A DNA stretch of 7,922 bases from an uncultured Mucispirillum sp. (GCA_947177675.1 CAMWVK010000053.1:1-7922); one strand, 5' to 3'; shown: positions 1 through 6,069, numbered from the stretch's first letter. Notes: a model not told the origin generated them from the sequence alone. Numbers and translations are program-made.

Positions 1-320
1 TATAGATACTATCTGGTATAAGTTATTACTATATTGTGTATGTACTTACTATCTTTAAATAGTTATTACTATATTATGTATATACTTACTATTTTTAAAT
101 AGTTAACACTATATTATGTATATACTTACTATCTTTAAATAGTTTCTACTATATTATGCATGTACTTACTATCTTTAAATAGTTATTACTATATTGTATA
201 CATACTTACTATCTTTGAATAGTTATCACTATATTATATATATATCTACTATCTTCAAATAGTTATTACTATTATATATACTATATTTCTATCTTTTAGT
301 AGTTACATCTAACCTATGAG
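1..320. repeat. Degenerate 40-bp-period tandem repeat array
   Basis: Seven contiguous 40-bp units start at 21, 61, 101, 141, 181, 221 and 261. A weak half-copy lies at 1-20 and a decayed start of an eighth unit at 301-320. Units begin AGTTATTACTATATT and end TACTTACTATCTTTAAAT. Units 1-5 differ at only a few positions each, unit 6 drifts more, and unit 7 and the eighth remnant are clearly decayed toward feoA. Each unit has a 20-bp sub-period, with ACTAT recurring every 20 bp. There are no unique spacers and no open reading frame of note. It lies downstream of the feoA pair and may continue past the window's left edge. Function is unknown. Confidence 0.93.
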
Positions 321-321
321 C

Positions 322-344
322 AAAAAAATAATAGAATTATTCTA
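322..344 (-). terminator. Possible weak intrinsic terminator overlapping the feoA stop codon
   Basis: A 13-bp palindrome (TAGAATTATTCTA, 332-344) includes the stop codon of the downstream feoA. On the minus strand it is followed by a T-rich run (complement of 322-331). The stem is only about five A/T-rich pairs with a three-base loop, so termination would be weak. Read-through into the repeat array, and into any gene beyond it, is plausible. Confidence 0.3.
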
Positions 345-572
345 ATGTTGCATTTCAACTTCTATCATTTCTGCATCTGCCTTGCGTAATGACAACTCAT
401 ACCCCCTTACAGCTACTTCAATAGGATCACCAAGCGGTGCAACTTTTCTTATAAATATTTCTACTCCCCTTGTGATACCCATATCCATAATTCTTCTTTT
501 AACAGGTCCTTCACCATTGAGTTTAACAACCTTTACGGTATCACCGCTTACTGCTTCTCTTAAAGTTTTCAT
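342..572 (-). CDS. feoA: FeoA family ferrous iron transport protein (second feoA of the pair)
   Basis: This 76-residue protein is the usual FeoA length. FeoA is a small cytosolic SH3-like protein that works with the FeoB G-protein/permease in Fe(II) uptake. Visible family features are the N-terminal 'TLREAVSGD' strand, the central 'KRRIMDMGITRGVEI' segment (the conserved R-x-x-x-M/L-G-x-x-x-G-x-x-I/V core of FeoA), and the closing 'VRGYELSLRKADAEMI', which matches the family's R-G-x-x-x-x-L-R-x-x-E-A ending. The ATG at 572 is preceded by AAGGA five bases upstream, with a second purine tract (AAAGGAG) further out. It starts 49 bases after the stop of the other feoA-like gene, so they are very likely one operon. 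The encoded permease FeoB is not in the window. It may lie beyond the repeat array. The FeoA call is firm from the sequence, and the operon partner is inferred. Confidence 0.93.
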   Translation of the reverse strand: MKTLREAVSGDTVKVVKLNGEGPVKRRIMDMGITRGVEIFIRKVAPLGDPIEVAVRGYELSLRKADAEMIEVEMQH

Positions 573-621
573 TTTTATCCTTCATCTCCTTTTTTTAATC
601 TATGTAATACCCAATTTTTAA

Positions 622-831
622 CTATACCATGATTTTATTTGCCATATCTTTTCCAATGGCAACTCTGGAATCTCTAATATTTACAATGAGATTTCCACCT
701 GTTTCAGAAATAACAGTTACAAAACCTCCAGCTACAAAACCAAGATTTTCTAAAAACTTTCTTGTATCCTCCCTGCCGCCAATCCTCTTTATCTCAACAG
801 GGGCGTCAGCATTTACCATTGTCAATGGCAT
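622..831 (-). CDS. feoA: FeoA family protein (first feoA of the pair)
   Basis: From the preferred start this is a 69-residue FeoA/SH3-like protein. It begins 'MPLTMVNADAPVEIKRIGG', typical of FeoA N-termini. It then shows 'FLENLGFVAGGFVTVI' (the L/M-G-x-x-x-G-x-x-V core) and ends 'RDSRVAIGKDMANKIMV', a variant of the usual closing motif. ATGs also lie in frame at 840 and 837. The Shine-Dalgarno AAAGGA directly abuts 840 and lies nine bases before the ATG at 831, which favours 831. It is only weakly similar to its neighbour at 342-572, so the pair is not a recent duplication. Two-feoA arrangements upstream of feoB are common in clostridia. The second FeoA may be a regulatory subunit of the FeoB complex, which is inference. 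Confidence 0.9.
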   Translation of the reverse strand: MPLTMVNADAPVEIKRIGGREDTRKFLENLGFVAGGFVTVISETGGNLIVNIRDSRVAIGKDMANKIMV

Positions 832-840
832 AAACATCAT

Positions 841-917
841 TCCTTTCTATTTAATAGTTAGCTTAAATATAGTCACTTAAGCAGTTATGGCTTTAGAAGC
901 CAAATAGCTCCTGCTAT
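841..917 (-). promoter_or_regulatory. Structured 5' leader of the feoA transcript
   Basis: This is the predicted untranslated leader between the feo promoter and the first feoA. It can fold a perfect 6-bp hairpin (arms 888-893 and 897-902, loop TAG) enclosed by a second 5-bp pairing (880-884 with 911-915). A competing 6-bp pairing (861-866 with 877-882) shares bases with the outer stem, and a short CTAT/ATAG hairpin lies beside the ribosome binding site. I do not recognise a known riboswitch class. The pairings are seen in the sequence, but regulatory function is speculative. Confidence 0.3.
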
Positions 918-920
918 ATA

Positions 921-952
921 GTTAGTATATGCTAACGTTCATTAGTTGTCAA
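921..952 (-). promoter_or_regulatory. Sigma-A promoter of feoA-feoA with overlapping palindromic operator
   Basis: Reading the minus strand, a perfect -35 TTGACA (947-952) is followed by a 17-base spacer and a -10 TATACT (924-929, 5/6 to consensus). The 16-bp near-palindrome GTTAGCATATACTAAC (921-936, 14 of 16 symmetric) contains the -10 hexamer, so a bound protein would block RNA polymerase. TTAG/CTAA half-sites and this position recall operators of the DtxR/IdeR/MntR metal-dependent repressors. That fits genes for Fe(II) uptake. The promoter and palindrome are seen directly, and the identity of the repressor is inferred. Confidence 0.75.
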
Positions 953-971
953 TACTTTTTTGAAAATTCCC

Positions 972-1027
972 ACAAGAAAAATAAAAGGATGTTACTTTTC
1001 GCTTCGTTACAAGTAACATCCTTTTAT
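972..1027 (-). terminator. Strong intrinsic terminator of the hydrogenase-chemoreceptor gene
   Basis: A perfect 17-bp stem (arms 981-997 and 1011-1027) encloses a 13-base loop. On the minus strand it is followed by a T-rich tract (complement of 977-985). It lies 21 bases after the stop codon at 1049 and separates that gene from the feo promoter, whose -35 begins at 952. The other strand also gives a T-rich tail, but there is no plus-strand gene to terminate. Confidence 0.92.
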
Positions 1028-1048
1028 TTACTAAATCACTATATTTTA

Positions 1049-3013
1049 TTAATTCACAGTCTTATTTGATTCCACAAGTTCCTGAAGCCTGTTTCTTACA
1101 CCATCTGATGTTGTCAATATTATATCAGCTGCAGCGGCTATCTGCTCAGTAGATGCTGCAAGACTGTCAACTCTTTCATTAATATTAAAAACTACTTGCA
1201 TAAGACTATTAGAGTCATCAATAATTTTTGATACAGAATCAATAATTTTTATTTGACTTTCATTGCTCTTTGAAGCTGTATCTCGTGAACTTGTCGCAAG
1301 ATTGTTTATCTCATCAGCAACTACAGCAAATCCTCTTCCTGCCTCACCGGCTCTTGCAGCTTCAATACTGGCATTTAATGCAAGCAGATTGGTCTGTGAT
1401 GCAATAGAAACAACTTCTTCATTATTGTGTGTAAGCTCTGTAACCATATTTTCAATTTCTTTCATAGATTTATTTAAATCCTTGCAAAAATTTGTAATAC
1501 TGTGCATCTGCTTTGCAATTTGAGTACTTTCATCTGCGTTGCTTGTATTACCTTCTGCCATATTATCAACTGCTTCATGAAGTGATACAAAACTTTCATT
1601 TATATCATCAACAGTATTCATAACATTTTCACCCTGCTGTTTTACAATTTCTTTTTCAGTTTGATTTTCTTCTGCAAGTGCAAGCGCATGCTCACGCTCT
1701 TTTTCAACCAGACTTTTAATATAGTATATACAGTTCTCTTTTCTGTTAAATCCATTATGAATAGCTGTTACCATATCATTGCAGCTGTCATAACCGCAGC
1801 ATGAACAGTTAATATGCTGAAGCTCGTAGGTACTCTTATTCATTTCATCAAATATAGCCTGTTTTTCCTTTTCAGTAGGTATTTCATTCTTACTTTCTTT
1901 AGAAAGATCAGTATATGTTCTTAAATAATCATTAAGATTTAATTTTCTAAACTGTTGGTTAAATTTCTTAAGTCTTTTCTTAGGTGATAAATTTTTTGAC
2001 CATGCACTATTTATAGTACTTTTCTTAACTGATTCCCTTATCTTTAATACATTGTATAATGCATCATCTGTTTCTGATATTTCATTTTCTGTAGCTGTAC
2101 CACATAAACATCCTTCTGCACAGTTTAATGCATCAATAAAAAGATATGGTGTTTTATTTTTTGCTATTCTGTCCTTATTCTTTTGGAGAAATTCATACAT
2201 ATGTTTTTCTCCTTCAATCTGTCTTATAAATACACTTTCTCCCAAAAACCAGTATACATTTTCTTTAAGTCCGCCTGGCATCGGATAGAGTGAACCAAGA
2301 CCATATTCTATTTCATCTGAACACAATGCACCTGATATATTATGTTCTCTTACGTATTTCATAAGATGGTCAAATGTTATATTGTATTGTACATATCCTT
2401 TATTTTCTGGTTCTTCTATTTCAAGCTTTTTTGCAATACATGGACTTATAAATGCAAGTTTGTCTTTTATTCCCATTTCTTTTCTTGCATATATTGCAGC
2501 ACACATCATAGGACTTTGTACAGGAAAAAGTTTTGGTAAAAGCTCTGGCATGTAACGCTTGATATATCCTACAACTGCAGGACATGGCTGTGAAATGCCA
2601 CCGAGGAAATTATTCTTTTCTATGTAATTAAGATATCCCCATGTTGTAATATCTGCACCAAACGATACACTTATAATTCTATTGACTCCAAGTTTTTTAA
2701 GACCGCCAAGCACTTTTTCATACTCTCTTGGATAATTTGCCTTAAATGCAGGTGCAAGTAGAAGTGAAATCTTCTCTCCTTTTTTAAGAGCTGCAAAAAA
2801 CTCCTCTGTATCATCTTGAAATTCTCTTGCTCCATGCTCACATACATCAAAACAAGCTCCGCATGCAACACATTTATCACCATCTACATCTATTCTGTTC
2901 TTGCCGTTCTCCTCTGTTGATATACATGCACCAACACAACTACAAACACTTATGCATTTATTACAGCCTATACACTTGTCATTCGTAATTACAAGTCCTT
3001 TGTTTTTTTCCAT
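1049..3013 (-). CDS. [FeFe]-hydrogenase-like sensor fused to a chemoreceptor (MCP) signalling domain
   Basis: 654 residues with no membrane segment or signal peptide, so cytosolic. Domains in order: a 2x[4Fe-4S] ferredoxin (C14/C17/C20/C24 with nearby C26 and C30; C48/C51/C54/C58); an H-cluster domain (about 80-330); an Fe-S domain with C403-x2-C406-x4-C411-x16-C428; and an MCP coiled-coil hairpin (about 440-650) with the tip [19 protein letters not shown] at 551-569. The four cysteines expected to hold the H-cluster remain (C144 in QPCPA, C192 in SPCIAKK, C298 and C302 in NCAEGCLCG). The cysteine that relays protons in catalytic enzymes (first C of TSCCP) is Pro143. Loss of that residue is known in sensory hydrogenases, so H2 or redox sensing signalled to CheA/CheW is the likely role rather than bulk H2 turnover. 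There is no HAMP domain and no C-terminal CheR/CheB tether. The ATG at 3013 has GAGGGGAG 11 bases upstream. Confidence 0.9.
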   Translation of the reverse strand: MEKNKGLVITNDKCIGCNKCISVCSCVGACISTEENGKNRIDVDGDKCVACGACFDVCEHGAREFQDDTEEFFAALKKGEKISLLLAPAFKANYPREYEKVLGGLKKLGVNRIISVSFGADITTWGYLNYIEKNNFLGGISQPCPAVVGYIKRYMPELLPKLFPVQSPMMCAAIYARKEMGIKDKLAFISPCIAKKLEIEEPENKGYVQYNITFDHLMKYVREHNISGALCSDEIEYGLGSLYPMPGGLKENVYWFLGESVFIRQIEGEKHMYEFLQKNKDRIAKNKTPYLFIDALNCAEGCLCGTATENEISETDDALYNVLKIRESVKKSTINSAWSKNLSPKKRLKKFNQQFRKLNLNDYLRTYTDLSKESKNEIPTEKEKQAIFDEMNKSTYELQHINCSCCGYDSCNDMVTAIHNGFNRKENCIYYIKSLVEKEREHALALAEENQTEKEIVKQQGENVMNTVDDINESFVSLHEAVDNMAEGNTSNADESTQIAKQMHSITNFCKDLNKSMKEIENMVTELTHNNEEVVSIASQTNLLALNASIEAARAGEAGRGFAVVADEINNLATSSRDTASKSNESQIKIIDSVSKIIDDSNSLMQVVFNINERVDSLAASTEQIAAAADIILTTSDGVRNRLQELVESNKTVN

Positions 3014-3062
3014 GAAATTAAATTCTCCCCTCTCGTATTATGATTAGACACTGTATATTTAT

Positions 3063-3068
3063 ATTATA
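3063..3068 (-). promoter_or_regulatory. Candidate -10 element for the hydrogenase-chemoreceptor gene
   Basis: A perfect TATAAT lies about 50 bases upstream of the ATG, in the 108-base gap after the ttcA-like gene. The region upstream at the right distance has only a poor -35 (TGTAAA). No terminator hairpin is visible in the gap, so the gene may also be reached by read-through from tcdA-ttcA. Confidence 0.4.
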
Positions 3069-3121
3069 CAATTAATTTAAGAATTTTTACAGTATTTTTT
3101 CTTCTAATTAAAGTTATTTAT

Positions 3122-4045
3122 CTAATCTTCATTCGTTGTTTTACCATAACTATCCAAAAAGTTATGCTTTACCCCATCTTTTTTATAGGCAATAATAGTA
3201 TTTAGACTTACATTCTCAACGCTTCTAAAAATATTTCCTTCTACAAATGGATTGTCTTTCTTCATCTGTCGTATAAGTTCTTTTATCTCCTGCCTTTTAG
3301 AAGTAGTACTGTTATTTTCCTCAGAACATGCTTCTGTAAACCTGCATGCACACTGCAAAAAATGCAGACCATTATATTGGCTCCATGCCTTAATGCTATC
3401 CTCTCTTATAAGATACATCGGCCTTATAAGTTCCATTCCCGAAAAATTTGTACTGTGAAGTTTTGGCATCATAGTTTGTACTTGTGCTCCATAAAGCATA
3501 CCCATAAGAATCGTTTCAATAACATCATCATAATGATGACCAAGGGCAATTTTATTACAGCCAAAATCTCTTGCCCTGCTATAAAGGTATCCTCTTCTCA
3601 TTCTTGCACATAAATAGCATGGTGATTTTTCAATATGATAAACCGAATCAAAAATATCAGAATCAAATACAGTTATTGGAATATTAAGCTTTGCAGCATT
3701 TTCTTCTATAAGACTTCTGTTTGCAGGGCTGTAACCGGGGTCCATCACAAGAAACATCACCTCAAAAGGTATTTTATCATGTCTTTTAAGCTCCTGAAAA
3801 AGTTTCGCCATAAGCATAGAATCCTTGCCGCCAGAAATACATACAGCTATTTTATCTCCCTCCTGTACAAGCTCATACTCCTTAATGCCTTTAGTAAATT
3901 TACACCATATATCCTTACGAAACTTCTTTCGTATACTTTTTTCTACATCAAGGTAAAATGTATCATTTACGCGATTATCAGTTTTAAACATTTCATCTGA
4001 TAAATTCATTGAATTTATGTTACTCATTTTTGCAAAATTCTCCAT
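3122..4045 (-). CDS. ttcA: TtcA-like PP-loop ATPase (tRNA 2-thiolation family)
   Basis: 307 residues, the length of TtcA, which uses ATP, a [4Fe-4S] cluster and sulfide to make 2-thiocytidine at tRNA position 32. Visible motifs: the PP-loop SGGKDS at 71-76, the C143-x2-C146 pair in 'SPCYLCARMRRGYLY', the 'ALGHHYDD' motif at 167-174, and a later cysteine cluster (C232, C234, C240) that could supply the third cluster ligand. The CxxC-R-x-R-R-G context separates it from TilS and ThiI. It starts 20 bases after tcdA, with which it is probably co-transcribed. No good ribosome binding site precedes the ATG at 4045. The in-frame ATG at 4027 has GGAG 12 bases upstream and is an alternative. The fold is certain. 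Its exact tRNA substrate in a Firmicute is inferred by homology, since s2C32 is best documented in Proteobacteria. Confidence 0.85.
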   Translation of the reverse strand: MENFAKMSNINSMNLSDEMFKTDNRVNDTFYLDVEKSIRKKFRKDIWCKFTKGIKEYELVQEGDKIAVCISGGKDSMLMAKLFQELKRHDKIPFEVMFLVMDPGYSPANRSLIEENAAKLNIPITVFDSDIFDSVYHIEKSPCYLCARMRRGYLYSRARDFGCNKIALGHHYDDVIETILMGMLYGAQVQTMMPKLHSTNFSGMELIRPMYLIREDSIKAWSQYNGLHFLQCACRFTEACSEENNSTTSKRQEIKELIRQMKKDNPFVEGNIFRSVENVSLNTIIAYKKDGVKHNFLDSYGKTTNED

Positions 4046-4065
4046 TTCTAAAAGGCAGACCAGAC

Positions 4066-4752
4066 CTAATTATTTAATCCAATTAAATCTTTAACCACCT
4101 CTCCTGCAATTATCAAGCCGGCTACAGAGGGTACAAATGCAATACTTCCCGGAGGATTAGTCCTGCACACAGGCTTTTCATCAGAATACACTACTTTTAA
4201 TTGTTTTACTCCTCTTTTTTTAAGCTCCCTTCTCATAACCTTTGCTAATGGGCATACAGAAGTTTCATATATATCTGATACCTTAAATCTTGAAGCATCC
4301 AGTTTACCTCCTGCACCCATACTGCTTATTACAGGCACCATGCACATCTGTGCATTAATAACTATATCAATTTTTGCAGTAACAGTATCTATAGCATCTA
4401 CTACATATGAATACTTTGAAAAATCAAATTCCTTTGAATTTTCGGGCAGGTAAAAACAATTACTTATTTCAACCTTAGCTTCAGAATTAATTTCCATTAT
4501 ACGCTCTTTCATTACCTCAGTCTTATACCTGCCTATAGTTTTTCTTGTAGCAATAATTTGTCTGTTAATATTAGTTATACTTACTTTATCATTGTCAATA
4601 AGCTCAAAAGCTCCAATGCCACTTCTTGCTAATGCTTCAACAACATATCCTCCCACACCGCCTACTCCAAAGACTGCCACCTTTGAAGCTTTTAAAATAC
4701 TCATGCTGTTACTTCCAAGCAAAATCTCAGTTCTTGAAAACTGTGTACACAT
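4066..4752 (-). CDS. tcdA: tRNA threonylcarbamoyladenosine dehydratase (TcdA/CsdL, ThiF-E1 family)
   Basis: 228-residue E1-like protein. TcdA uses ATP to cyclise t6A at tRNA position 37 (next to the anticodon of ANN-decoding tRNAs) to ct6A. Visible features: the nucleotide-binding 'GVGGVGGYVVEALARSG' at 29-45, 'LIDNDKVSITNINRQI' at 51-66 (acidic and Asn/Arg ATP-site residues), 'SSMGAGGKLD' at 143-152, 'TSVCPLAKVMRRELKKRG' at 164-181, and the closing 'GSIAFVPSVAGLIIAGEVV' at 202-220. These are specific to TcdA rather than ThiF or MoeB. It is roughly 40 residues shorter than E. coli TcdA, lacking that protein's C-terminal extension. The ATG at 4752 has AGAGGA seven bases upstream. It lies just downstream of the nfi remnant and upstream of the ttcA-like gene, probably once as nfi-tcdA-ttcA. 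Confidence 0.92.
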   Translation of the reverse strand: MCTQFSRTEILLGSNSMSILKASKVAVFGVGGVGGYVVEALARSGIGAFELIDNDKVSITNINRQIIATRKTIGRYKTEVMKERIMEINSEAKVEISNCFYLPENSKEFDFSKYSYVVDAIDTVTAKIDIVINAQMCMVPVISSMGAGGKLDASRFKVSDIYETSVCPLAKVMRRELKKRGVKQLKVVYSDEKPVCRTNPPGSIAFVPSVAGLIIAGEVVKDLIGLNN

Positions 4753-4766
4753 ATAATTTCCTCTTT

Positions 4767-5065
4767 TTATCTATAATTTTGCATTTCATGACTAGTACAA
4801 CGTTTCCTTAATCCCAATATACTTAGTGCTTGATATTTTTGTCAGCGCAAGGCGGAGGAAGGAGGCAATGCGGTGGCATTGTTGACTGACGACAACGCAG
4901 CGATAGCGGAAATAGCAAGTACTAAGTGTATGAGTGACTAAGAAACGTTGTACTAGTATAATCCACGCCAACTACTGACTTAATCTGCGTTAAATCAATA
5001 GTATTATTTCGGTTGATTTTCTTACCCAGTTTAATTTGTTCTTTTATATAATCCTGCTCTGTCAT
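4767..5065 (-). pseudogene. nfi: Endonuclease V (nfi) remnant, core lost and replaced by an inverted-repeat element
   Basis: From the ATG at 5065, about 35 codons read MTEQDYIKEQIKL... and reach 'IKSVVGVD', at 4959. This matches the start of endonuclease V, the deaminated-adenine (inosine) DNA repair nuclease. From memory, B. subtilis YwqL has a similar EQD-F-L-x-x-Q-x-x-L...IN...TI...GVDLAY stretch. The Asp of GVD is the family's first catalytic residue. The frame then enters the element at 4957 and stops at 4922-4924. On the element's other side, a different frame gives (T)HEMQNYR and TAA (4767-4769), resembling the family's C-terminal ETHxxRxxY and sitting 14 bases before tcdA. About 180 middle codons, including the other catalytic acidic residues, are absent. 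The N-terminal match is good; the C-terminal scrap is short and tentative. Confidence 0.6.
4791..4957. mobile_element. 167-bp inverted-repeat (MITE-like) element
   Basis: The ends are perfect 16-bp inverted repeats (ACTAGTACAACGTTTC at 4791-4806; its complement at 4942-4957). Pairing continues inward: CTTA with TAAG after one bulged base, and a 17-base stretch at 4821-4837 that pairs with 4911-4927 at 15 positions. The core is much richer in G+C than its surroundings. It folds further through GTCAG/CTGAC (4841-4845, 4886-4890) and GCAATGC/GCATTGT (4865-4871, 4876-4882). CTAG occurs at both outer edges and could be a 4-bp target duplication, but it is itself palindromic and lies within the repeat. 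No transposase is encoded, so movement would depend on one elsewhere. It could also be a structured RNA element. Confidence 0.75.
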
Positions 5066-5103
5066 TTTATTATATACCTTTTATGATTTCGTAACAACTA
5101 TAA

Positions 5104-5328
5104 TTATTTATGATATTTTGCTTGATACATGGACAAATAACTATTGGCTTCTTCCTGACTTAGATTATATTCATCAATAATTTCTTTAACTATTTTGTCT
5201 GCCTGATATCCAACTTTAAAGTAAGTTTTTATTACACCTAACACTTCACCTTCTTCTCTGCCCTCTTCCAGGCCTTCTTCTCTGCGCAAATTTTCTATAT
5301 CTTCAAATGTAAGTTCAGTTGTATACAT
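5104..5328 (-). CDS. Predicted nested C-terminal product of the Rpn gene (possible self-antitoxin)
   Basis: An in-frame ATG at 5328 (Met248 of the Rpn protein) is preceded by GAGGAG (5338-5343) at a nine-base spacing. That is as good a ribosome binding site as the one at the gene's own start. It would yield a separate 74-residue protein holding only the EEG-rich segment and helical tail, without the nuclease core. In E. coli rpn genes, internal initiation is known to give C-terminal short proteins that bind and inhibit the full-length nuclease. The caveat is that GAGGAG here encodes two glutamates in a KEKEEE run, so the site could be coincidental. Confidence 0.5.
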   Translation of the reverse strand: MYTTELTFEDIENLRREEGLEEGREEGEVLGVIKTYFKVGYQADKIVKEIIDEYNLSQEEANSYLSMYQAKYHK

Positions 5329-6069
5329 ATTTATTATCTCCTCTTCCTTTTCTTTCAAATAATCAACTAAAATACCTTTATCAATGCAAGTCTGTATAGC
5401 TTCGGCTATAGCAAATACAGCTACGTCAGTTCTTTTTTTACCAGTAGTTTTTATAATCTTATCAATAGTTTTTTCAGCAATTTTTACAAATTCAAGATAA
5501 CCACCTAAAGGATTGTGTACATCCGCTTCTTTGATAACCTTCACTTTTAATTCTATAAATTCATCAGAACCGAAGGCGTTTGATAATCGTAATTCATCAT
5601 CATAATTATTATTTCCTGTGTATACCACATAAAATTCAGGAGCAGGCAAATGAACAAGTTTTCTTTTATGTAAACTTCTACCATTATCTTCTTTTAAAGA
5701 GGAATGCTTTCTTAATTCATCCACAAAATAAAAAAGCATTCTGGCTGGCATATTCTCATTTATTGTAGACTGATGCTCCACTAAAATTATCAATTTTCCT
5801 TTTACCATGAACGCAACATCATTGCGTATATTATTTATAACAACAGGCTCTAAATTAATTATCTCAATATCTTCTATATTAAGTTCATCTAAATCTATTC
5901 CATATAACCAATAGTCTTTCTCATGTAATACTTTGTACAATTCAAGAAGCTTTTCTTTAGTACTAAATAAATCTGCAAAAACAGAAGATTTGTATTCCCT
6001 ATTATAACCAGTAGGAAAACCCTTATTTTCCACAATAACTGTATCTTTAATAACATTTATCTTTGACAT
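5104..6069 (-). CDS. Rpn family recombination-promoting nuclease / PD-(D/E)XK transposase-like protein
   Basis: 321 residues. Rpn proteins are DNA endonucleases of the PD-(D/E)XK fold that raise RecA-independent recombination; some relatives act in phage defence. The core is 'NDVAFMVKGKLIILVEHQST' (83-102): D84 and E98-x-Q100 are the likely metal-binding and catalytic residues (Q replaces the usual K in this family). It is followed by 'MPARMLFYFVDEL' and 'LPAPEFYVVYTG' (141-152), both typical of these proteins in gut clostridia. The C-terminal part carries an EEGLEEGREEGE stretch (264-275) and a helical tail. The ATG at 6069 has GAGGTGA nine bases upstream, an excellent anti-SD match. Coding is intact. 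It lies 38 bases upstream of the nfi remnant. An internal start is listed separately. Confidence 0.88.
   Translation of the reverse strand: MSKINVIKDTVIVENKGFPTGYNREYKSSVFADLFSTKEKLLELYKVLHEKDYWLYGIDLDELNIEDIEIINLEPVVINNIRNDVAFMVKGKLIILVEHQSTINENMPARMLFYFVDELRKHSSLKEDNGRSLHKRKLVHLPAPEFYVVYTGNNNYDDELRLSNAFGSDEFIELKVKVIKEADVHNPLGGYLEFVKIAEKTIDKIIKTTGKKRTDVAVFAIAEAIQTCIDKGILVDYLKEKEEEIINMYTTELTFEDIENLRREEGLEEGREEGEVLGVIKTYFKVGYQADKIVKEIIDEYNLSQEEANSYLSMYQAKYHK

Noticed and set aside
1..320. CRISPR array
   Set aside because: The 40-bp units are contiguous with no unique spacers between repeats, and no cas gene is present.
382..880. Plus-strand frames of about 80 codons opposite the two feoA genes
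   Set aside because: Both are antisense to well-supported FeoA genes and have no recognisable motif.
981..1027. MITE or attachment site
   Set aside because: The perfect 17-bp stem with a T-rich tail just after a stop codon is fully explained as an intrinsic terminator.
2671..2883. 70-codon frame inside the hydrogenase-chemoreceptor gene
   Set aside because: It is a frame-shifted reading of the ferredoxin/H-domain coding region, which itself is uninterrupted.
3635..4000. 121-codon plus-strand frame opposite the ttcA-like gene
   Set aside because: It lies wholly within a clear gene on the other strand and shows no domain. Its composition is that of an antisense shadow in AT-rich DNA.
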